Source: Anaeromyces robustus (Eukaryota > Neocallimastigomycota > Neocallimastigomycetes > Neocallimastigales > Neocallimastigaceae). Taken from it: a stretch of 30,000 bases of DNA. Positions 21,501 to 30,000 of this stretch are shown here, in pieces. Location of the stretch: positions 62,501 through 92,500 of the forward strand of contig MCFG01000092.1 of NCBI GenBank assembly GCA_002104895.1, written 5' to 3'. Each line of letters begins with the position of its first letter. Within the stretch, counting starts at the first letter, position 1. The notes below the pieces were generated by a model, which worked only from the letters and a program-made list of their open reading frames with translations, was not told the origin of the DNA and did not search any database. Position numbers and translations under genes: made by a program.

Positions 21501-22856
21501 TTAGTAAATATCATATATCTGATTCTATTGTTGAATTAATTTGTGCAAAAGTTTATACAAATCCAAGTCCATGGGATACACCAAATAGTGGATGGGCAGG
21601 TTTCATTCATGTCCTTTATCTTTTTGCTCATTATAATTTTACTGAAGAACCATTAATTATTCCAATAGAATTAGAATCATTAGAACCAGGAGCTGAAGCC
21701 AAACAAACTCAAAATGAATTATTATATGGTGATAAAAAATGTTTTAATAGAACAGAACTTTATCAACGTTCCAGACAAGCTTTAGCTGAAATGAAAGAAA
21801 CTAAAGCTACTACAGATGCTGGTATAAAACACGTAAGTAAAAAAGATAAGAAAATGATTAGTACAACTTCACCAAGTATTCCAATGGTTATTGCTACTGA
21901 ACTTGATCCAGAAGGTCGTTATTGGACAGGTAAAGCACAAGATAGACCAACTAAAATGATTATGAAACGTCTTAAATATCTTAGTCAAGCAGCTTTAATA
22001 GAAATTGAAAATATTATTTTAAAGGGTCATGATTCAGATTTAAAGAAATTATTTGTTACACCAAAACAAGACTTTGATGTTATTATTAAACTTGATGATT
22101 CCAAAATTATTAATTATAAAGAAAATCTTTATTATGATGTTCATCAATCAAATAAGAATTCTAAAAAAATAAAATATAAAAATTTAGAAATTGATCAAGA
22201 AGAAAATTATGAATTTGATCAATTTAATCCAATAAATTATTATTTATATAATTTAAAGGTAAGATAAATATATATATCTATATAAATATAAATATAAATA
22301 TATATAAAAGAAAGAAAATAAAAACTTATATATCTTTTATATAATTATTTTTAATCATTAAATATAAAACATATAATTTTATCTTTTTAAATAAAAAAAA
22401 AAATTTTTTTTTTGTAATAATTATTAATATTGAAAAATATTTATATATATATAATAGAAATCATTTGGAAATATTGCTTACTTTTTCTATGATCAATATG
22501 GTGGTGACTGTATTTACGTTTTATGGAATAAGAAAGCTTTTGGAGAAATTCCTCAAAATTGGAAGATTAATATAAAATATTCAACTATGCCAGTTGATAA
22601 AGTAAATATTTATATAAATATATATATATATATTTCATATTATTTTTATTTATTTTTTATTTTAATTTCAATTATATATTAATTATATAAATAAATAAAA
22701 TATGAAATATTAATTAAAATGTACATTACATTTTTTTAAAAAAAATAATAATAGGATTCAGAAAATGTAAAACCAAATGTTACAGCAATTATGGGTGAAA
22801 TGCAAAGACTTGGACAAGGATTTGTTAAGGGATTCGTTATTAATAAAACTATTTAA
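17595..22856 (+). CDS. UTP22: Utp22/NOL6 nucleolar ribosome biogenesis factor
   Basis: Nine exons join in frame: 17595-17615, 17796-17877, 18043-18356, 18546-18662, 18848-19042, 19199-19376, 19578-22258, 22458-22601 and 22755-22856. They give 1277 residues, near the usual size for this family. Utp22 (human NOL6, Nrap) belongs to the UTP-C module of the 90S pre-ribosome and acts in 18S rRNA processing in the nucleolus. The N-terminus is basic (MAKRKS, then KKVKFADE), followed by a long Asp/Glu tract at about 48-91 encoded by GAT/GAA repeats. Residues 215-242 (VNLVGSYLL...DLAVEMP) are the first nucleotidyltransferase-like domain. The second acidic residue of the catalytic pair is Ala, as expected for this inactive family. 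A second such domain lies near the ALDVVITFEQ stretch. The C-terminal domain ends FVKGFVINKTI. The first donor, GTTTAT, is atypical; the other seven begin GTA. Confidence 0.95.
18444..18515. repeat. (AAT)n microsatellite in UTP22 intron 3
   Basis: About 24 uninterrupted AAT units occupy the middle of intron 3 (18357-18545). They follow a T tract and lie upstream of the AAAAG acceptor. Confidence 0.95.
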
Positions 22857-23737
22857 TTCTATTAGTTTTTTATAATACAGAATTTTATAATTTTAAATAG
22901 TTTTTTTCTTTCATAGAGAATAATTTTTTAGAAAAAAAAAATAACAATTTTACTTCTATTTATTTAATTAAAACAACATTTTTTTATTTATCTTTAAAAA
23001 AAAATTATAGATGTTATTTATAAAAGTTTTTATATTTAAAAATTAATAATAATAATAATAATAATAATAATTAATAAAAATAATAATAAAAATAATTATA
23101 ATATAAAAATAAAAAATAAAGCAAATAAAGCAGATAAAAATAATAATTTTGTTATATTCATGATTAATTTATTTAATTTATTTAATGAAATTTTATTTAT
23201 TTAATTTATTGAAATTTATTTATTTATTTATTCATTTATACATATATATAATTGAATAAAATTTTATTTATTAAAATAATTGATTTATTAGTTAGATTAT
23301 ACATATATCAAAAAAAAAAAAAAGTATTAACATTTTTAATAAAAAAAATTTTTAATAAAAAAAATTTTTTTATATGATATATATTAATAAAGTTTTAAAA
23401 AATCAAAAATTTAAATTTTTCAAATATTTTATTTTTTTTTTTTTTTTTTTAATAAAGGTGACTTTTGTCTATTAAAAAAATTATATATATTAATAAAAAA
23501 AAAAAAGATATAATTATAATAAATAAAAAAATAAAAATAAAAATAAAAAAAAAAATAAAAAATAATTTATTTATTAATAAAAAAAATAAAAAATAAATTA
23601 TTAATTTATTTTTTTTTAATCCTTTTATTTTATTATGAATAAAAGGATAGTCATACAATAAATTAATTCATTATTTATTAATAAAATAATAATAATAATA
23701 ATAATAATAAAAGAAATAAAAAAAAAGATAATAAAAA
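22857..23737. other. Spacer between UTP22 and TRAPPC11
   Basis: This 0.9-kb tandem-orientation spacer must hold the 3' end of UTP22 and the promoter and leader of TRAPPC11. It contains AAT runs at about 23044-23071 and 23685-23710, a T tract at 23430-23450 and an A-rich leader ending GATAATAAAA-ATG. A 69-codon minus-strand frame at 23449-23658 is Phe/Ile low complexity and is not a gene. Confidence 0.7.
23619..23648. repeat. 11-bp hairpin ahead of TRAPPC11
   Basis: ATCCTTTTATT (23619-23629) and AATAAAAGGAT (23638-23648) pair perfectly around an 8-nt loop. The element ends about 90 nt before the start codon, so it may lie in the 5' untranslated region. Confidence 0.6.
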
Positions 23738-24261
23738 ATGGAAAACTATCCTTTTGATAGTATATATCAACAAGTTCCAGTATTAGCTGTAGTTGGTTTA
23801 ACTAATACATTATTAAATGAAAACTCTACAGAACCTCGACTTCAAAGTCAAATTTTAGAACCAAATCTTAATTCACCTTTAACCTCAATAAAAGGTCAAC
23901 TTATTCAATATTTTACCGAACAAAATAAACTTAATGCTTGGGATGTATTTAGAAAAAATATAGGATTTTTCCATGCAATTTTCTTTGAAAGAGTAATTAT
24001 TAATATATCAATATTATTATATAAATATATAAATATTTAAGTAATTTAATCATAAAATTTCATGAATTTATTTACATTATTAATAAAATTATTTTAATTC
24101 GAAATCTGTGTTTATATATAATAAAATTTTAATTCTTAAAAATTGAAATTTAATTTAATATATTATCCTTTTTTTTATTATTACTTATATTTTTTTATAT
24201 TAATATTTTATCTGAATTTCTTATTTTTTTTTTCTTAACATTGCATTAAATAACATTAATA

Positions 24262-24295
<34 letters not shown>

Positions 24296-25000
24296 TTAAT
24301 TCAATATATAAAATAATTGACCTAAATGATTACATATATATAACAATGATTTCTACTTATAGGATAGATTAATTAGACCTCGTAAAATAAATACAAATCC
24401 AAATGTTCATTCAGAGATTTCACCTTTAAATCCAAATTCACCTTTATATCCTAAAGGTATTATGACAACTCTTTGGGTTCAAAAATATACTACACAAATA
24501 CCATGTACAATGTTATTGTTTACAGATATGTATGAATATAATGTAAACGATCAATCAGGAATACAAGAAAGAGATTATGACAAATTAATTACTTCTGAAA
24601 TTATTGAAAGAAAGTAAATTATTATCATTATTATTTTTTTTCAAATCATAATTAAGTCAAAATTCAATTTTATTAATTGTAAATAAAAAAAAAATAATGT
24701 ATAAATTTATTTATTTATTTATTTTATAGAAAAAATTGTCAAGAAAGAGGAATTAAATTGGTAGTTATTGTTATGATTAAATATCATGAAACTGGTAAAA
24801 TATTTTTTTTATATTTAATACTTGATAAATTAATTAAATTTATTAAAATTTATTGTTATTTTATTTAAATATATAAATCATAATAGAACTCTCAAGAATT
24901 GATGAAAAAGTTAGTTTTTATAGAAAAACTTGTAATTTAGATGCAAAAAATACTATTTTTGTTTTACCTTATGGATCGAATCCAGTTGAATTATTAACAA

Positions 25001-25031
<31 letters not shown>

Positions 25032-26112
25032 TAATAAACACTATAATAATAATAATAATAATAATAAATGCAAAATAATATATATATGTATATATAATTT
25101 TTAAAATAAAACTAATAATAAATATTTAAAATTTTTTTATTATAATATTTTTAATACTGTATTTTTTTTTTTTTTTAATTATTTTTATTAAATAATTAAA
25201 AAAAAAAAAAATACAGTATTAAAAAGACTATATATGAACCATCTGTTAATTATTATCGAGAATTAAATAGAAGAATAAAAAAGAAAAAGTCTAAACATGT
25301 TCCATCAAATCCTATTTTTTCACCCGGTACTTTACCATTACAAGATGGTTCCTTAAGTTTATCTGGATGGAATGTTAGATACGATTTAAAATCAGCATTT
25401 ATAGCTGAATTTCGTCAAGATATGGATATTGCTATAAAGTATGAAATATTAATAATAATTAACTTTTTTTTTTATTATATCACTTATATTTTAGTATATA
25501 TATATTAACATTAATATTTTTTAATAATTATATATATATATATATTTATTTATTTATAATTATAATTTTTTTATAGAAATTATGAAAATGCTTATTTAGA
25601 ATTACGTAATATGTTTAACAGTGACCCAACTAATAATAATGGATCAAATAAACCAATATTAGAGCCAAATTCAAAAGAATGGAATGATGGAAAAATGATT
25701 GCTGATTGTATTAATATTAAGGTATTAAATTTTTTATTTTAATATATATCAAATTGAAATCATAAAATTAATACAAATAATTTGGATTTATTGAGATTTA
25801 TATATAAATTATTGATCTATATATCTATATCTATATCTATATATTTCTTTTAATATTGTTATTTTAATAAATAATAAATATAAATATAATTATAATTAAA
25901 GATATGTCAACTTTATTTATATAAAGAGCAACCATTATCAGCATTTTCACAATTCCAAACACATCTTCAGAAATATAAAACTTTACCTGAATATATAAAT
26001 AATAATTCCAATTATCGAATAATTAATAGAATTCCAAAATATGTAAGACCTGAATCTAGTAATGGAACAATTCAATATTGGGCATGGATGACTATACAGT
26101 AAATTAAATACA

Positions 26113-26152
<40 letters not shown>

Positions 26153-29100
26153 AAATTTAATAAATTGTGAATATATATTTATTTTTTATGCTATTAATAT
26201 TAATCTTATCATCATCATCATTATTATTTTTAAATATTTAAAGAATGAAAGCTTTTAGTGAATTAATTGAGTTAGCTCAACATAAATTAGGATTAAATCT
26301 TCCATATCCAACATTAAATTATAAGAATATTAATAGTAATGTTAATTCTAGTTCATTATTACATTCTTATTCTAATTCAAGTCTTGCTGAACTCGAAAAT
26401 GATTTATATATTCAAAAGAATATTACAGATCCAAATATGTTTATTCAACAAGCAGGTTTTTATTATTTATTAACATCACAATGTGTAGAAGAAAGATGGA
26501 ATTGCTTTAAAATTTTACAAAAAGAAAGCACTGAAAGAGAATGTAATTTTATATAAAAAATATATGCATAATAAAAATCAGTTTATTTTTAATTTTCATA
26601 AATTTACAATATTATTAAAAGATGAAATAAAAACAAATATAAAAATATAAAAATAATAATAAAAATAAAGTAGAAATAATAAATATTAATTTATATATAA
26701 TATTTAAAATTTATATATATATATTTCATATAGTATCAGCAGAAGAAAAGAATTTATTAAATAGTGAAAGTCAAATTGATTATGCTTCAGTTATTATTGA
26801 TATTTTAAAGAAAGCATATGAACAATTTAAAAATCAAAAGAATGGTCGAATGACTCTTTATTTAGCACGTAATATAGCCAAAATGTATGAAGAAAAGAAT
26901 AATTATGAAATTGCATTAAAGTAAGTTATTCATATTATTGAAATAATATAATAATATAATATTTTATAATAATAAATAATAAATAATAAATAATAAATAA
27001 TAAATAATAACGATACTTTAATTATATTTGTAATATATATAAATATAAAAATATATATATATGTATTTATTTATTATTTGAAATAATAATAATATTAAAA
27101 TAAAAGGTTTTATGATCGTATATCAAAAACATATCGTAATGAAAATTGGAATGTTTTATTAACAGATATTTTAAAATTAATTGTTAAATGTTCAAAAGAA
27201 ACACACTCCTATCAAATATTAATTGAATCATTAGTTGAATTATTAAGTGGTGGTAAGCTTATTGTTAAGATTTATTTATATAATTATATATTATTTAATA
27301 TATTATATATTTAATATTGGTTTAAAAAAATTTTTTTCATTCTATATATATATTTAATTGAAAAAAAAAAAAAAAAAAAATAAGATATGGGATTAGAATT
27401 TTCAGAAAGAATTGAAATACAAGATGAATTATTAGGTTTAATTTCAGGATCTATTCCATTTCAAATGAATGAAGACCCATTAAATAATAGAAATATTCAT
27501 ATAAAATTAAATAATATTAATTCATTTGGTATATAAATTATAATATATATTATTAATATTATTATCTATATAAAAGTAAAAATATGACTAATTTATTTTA
27601 TTATTATATATAATAATATGAAAAATAATAATGACAAAATATATATATATATATATATATATAAAATAAAAAAAATAATTAAATGTAACATAATAATTAT
27701 AACAATAAAAATAATAATGATAATAATAATTTTATAGTTTCATGTAAAGTAAAATTTAATAAAAGTGAAACTCTTATCAATACACCAGCTAAATTCCAGT
27801 TATCTTTAAATACCAATAATATTAAATCACCAGCAAAACCAATAACATTTTCAAAATTATTAATTAATTTTAATGATCCAAATTTCAATATTTGTTTATA
27901 TAATAATGAAGATATTAAAGAAGTAACATTTAATGAAGTTTCAGATGGAGAAAACTTTAGAAGAATTAAGAATAAAAATGGACTTATTACAGAATGGATT
28001 AATATTAAAGATTTAAAACATGAAACTGTAAAAACTAATTTTGGATCTGAAGATTTCTTATGTAAAACTGTTAATCTTTCACTTTGTTCAAATATGAGAA
28101 AAATTTTTGAAGGTGAAATTAATACAGATACACCAATTGATTTAAAAGTTGTTAGTGTATCTTTAATTATTGAATCTGCTGTTAGTAATTTGATTTTAAC
28201 TGCAGATGATTTAGAACAAGAATATTCTGTTAATAATAGTAGAGAAAGTACATGGTGTGAAATTATTCAAGATGGTAATATATATAATATATTTTATTTA
28301 TAATTATTATTTATATTATTATTATTATTTATATTATTATTATTATTATTTATAATTTATTATTTCTTATTTCTTATATCTTATTTCTAATTTCTTATTT
28401 CTTATATCTTATTTCTAATTTCTTATTTCTTATTTCTTATTTATTATTTATTATTTCTTATTTATTATTAATTATTAATTATTATTATAATATATATTTA
28501 TATATAAATATTTATATATTTAAATAGAACCAATGAAATTAATTCCAAATGAAAATATTAAAAATGAACTTAGAATTATTAAACGTCAACCAGAAATTAA
28601 AATTATGACAAAACATGATCATGTAGCATTTATTGATGAAATTTTCCCAATAGAATTAGAAATTTTAAATGCTGAAAATGAGAATATTCATGCTTATTTA
28701 AGTGTTATGTGTATAGGTAAGAATATCCTTATAACAATATATGACATATAGAAAAAAATTAATTAATTGATTTTTAAGTAAATTTTAAGTAAATTATTAT
28801 TTAGTATTAGCATTAACATTATATTTATAATAAAAAAAAATTTTTTTTTTTCTTTTTTATATATTAATAATTATCTATTTATAATAAAGATTGTGTTATA
28901 ACTGAAAATATAAATGAAATTAATAAACCATTGGAACAAATGAAAGAGACTTTAGAATATATAAATATTGGTGTAATTCCAGGTGGTCAATCTATTAAAA
29001 AAATGATTTATATATTCAATAGTAATGATATTGGAAATAAAGAATTGAAAGTTAAGGTAATAATAATAATAATAATAATATATTTATATAGAATAATACT

Positions 29101-30000
29101 TTTTTTTTTTTTTTAAAAAAAAAAAAATTAAATATATATATATATATATTTTAAATAATAAATTGTTTTACTAATAAAAAATTATTAAATTATTTATTTA
29201 TTTAAAACATCTTAAAAATATAAATATATATATAAATAAAAGGTTGAATATTTCATTGAAAATAAAGAGACCAAAACTCAACTTCTTCCATCTCCAAAAT
29301 ATTATTCTAAATCTTATGATGAAATGATTGATTTTAAAATTGCATTTGAAATATCTACCAATGTTATATTCCAAAATCAATATCAACCATTTGAACAAGA
29401 AGAACCAACTTATTCATTAGATTTATATGATGAAGAAATTGAAAGTGAAGATGAAGAACTTATTGAATATAATACCAATAAAATTGAATATTATAAATTA
29501 GAAGTTACTATGTATACCAATAATGTATGTAAATGTGATATTGATGTTATGGAATTAATATTGAAAAAACCTTCCATTCCGGGTATAACTCTTTCCTATT
29601 CTATTTTAGGAAATGTTGATTTTAAGAGTATTGATTGGGAAATGGGTACTAAAGTTAATTATTTCTTCTTAATTAAAGTAGTATCAGATGTTTCACTTAA
29701 GAATAATGTTATTGATCTTGGTGATTTATTAATTCGTTGGAAAAGGTAAAATAAATAAAAAAAAAACTTTTTTTTTTATTTTAATTTAAAATATTTTTAA
29801 TATAATAATATAATATAATCATTTAAAATATTTAATAATTTAATTTAAAATAATTTTTTTTTTTTCTTCTTTTACAATATTTTTTTTTTACTATAAAAAA
29901 AATAGAAATCCAAGTTATCAAATGTTTAATATCCCAGTTAATTTTAATCAATCTCTTATACCATTACATAATATTGAAGTCAATGCTGAACCAATAAAAA
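23738..30000 (+). CDS. TRAPPC11: TRAPPC11 (foie gras/gryzun), 3' end beyond window
   Basis: Sixteen exons join in frame: 23738-23992, 24363-24613, 24730-24794, 24887-25001, 25217-25438, 25577-25721, 25902-26098, 26244-26542, 26734-26920, 27107-27252, 27385-27528, 27738-28274, 28528-28716, 28890-29056, 29243-29745 and 29906-30000. They encode 1172 residues with no stop before the edge; human TRAPPC11 has 1133, so the end is probably near. TRAPPC11 is a TRAPP complex subunit acting in ER-to-Golgi and Golgi traffic. The diagnostic foie-gras segment is at about 277-315 (GWNVRYDLKSAFIAEFRQDM, then NYENAYLELRNMF), followed by the helical repeat region (YWAWMTIQMKAFSELIELAQ; MFIQQAGFYYLL). From about residue 630 onward come the beta-rich gryzun-type segments (NIGVIPGGQSIKKMIYIF). 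All donors begin GTA, and introns are 92-370 nt. Identification rests on remembered family motifs. Confidence 0.92.
25148..25225 (+). other. 36-bp hairpin across a 3' splice site
   Basis: In TRAPPC11 intron 4, positions 25148-25184 pair with 25190-25225 around a 5-nt loop, with one bulged T. The arms read TTTTTAATACTGTA, then T15, then AATTATTT, and the complement. The acceptor AG (25215-25216) and the first nine bases of exon 5 are inside the stem. A branch-like ACTAAT lies upstream near 25111. Confidence 0.85.
26113..26151. repeat. (TTA)n microsatellite in TRAPPC11 intron 7
   Basis: About 13 uninterrupted TTA units just after the donor of intron 7. Similar AAT runs occur in intron 1 (about 24262-24294) and in intron 4 (about 25004-25030). 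Confidence 0.9.
28363..28440. repeat. 28-bp minisatellite in TRAPPC11 intron 12
   Basis: Two identical 28-bp units (28363-28390 and 28391-28418, beginning TTTCTTATTT and ending TTATTTCTAA) are followed by a partial third from 28419. Each unit is itself made of TTTCTTA submultiples. It lies between TTA repeats inside the intron and is pyrimidine-rich on the sense strand. Confidence 0.85.

Overview
This is a eukaryotic nuclear fragment with extremely A/T-rich non-coding DNA. Genes carry many short introns (about 90-370 nt in the two long genes) bounded by GTAWDN...AG. Coding exons prefer A/T-ending codons (CCA, CAA, TTA, GAA, AAA), and start codons sit behind A-rich leaders. Intergenic stretches reach 10 kb and are full of homopolymers, (AAT)n and (AAAT)n. 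This combination best fits an anaerobic gut fungus (Neocallimastigomycota). A dictyostelid-like protist is less likely because of the long intergenic spaces and the high intron number. The organism assignment is inference.

Layout: 1-11100 has no gene I can support. It holds (AAAT)n arrays, several long palindromes, a 27-bp tandem repeat and a diverged tandem array marked by the recurring motif ATACGGC (3270-3850). At 11101-13430 (+) lies a Q-rich protein with a SAP DNA-binding domain. Its real C-terminus is probably encoded by a second exon at 13372-13430, reached through a GTAAGT donor at 12551. At 13431-17594 is low-complexity DNA containing a compact G/C-richer island with nested inverted repeats (15384-15441) and a tentative small four-exon gene (15799-16933). 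At 17595-22856 (+) is a nine-exon gene for the ribosome biogenesis factor Utp22/NOL6 (Nrap family), reconstructed in frame to 1277 residues. At 23738-30000 (+) is a gene for TRAPPC11 (foie gras/gryzun family) with 16 exons visible, open at the window edge.

All the supported genes read on the + strand as independent eukaryotic units. They serve unrelated housekeeping roles: chromatin or RNA binding, small-subunit rRNA processing in the nucleolus, and ER-Golgi trafficking. No rRNA, tRNA, CRISPR or recognisable transposon enzyme was found. The points most worth a second look are the ATACGGC array, the structured island at 15384-15441, the hairpin burying the 3' splice site of TRAPPC11 intron 4, the hidden last exon of the SAP gene, and that protein's three RxRxx[S/T] sites.
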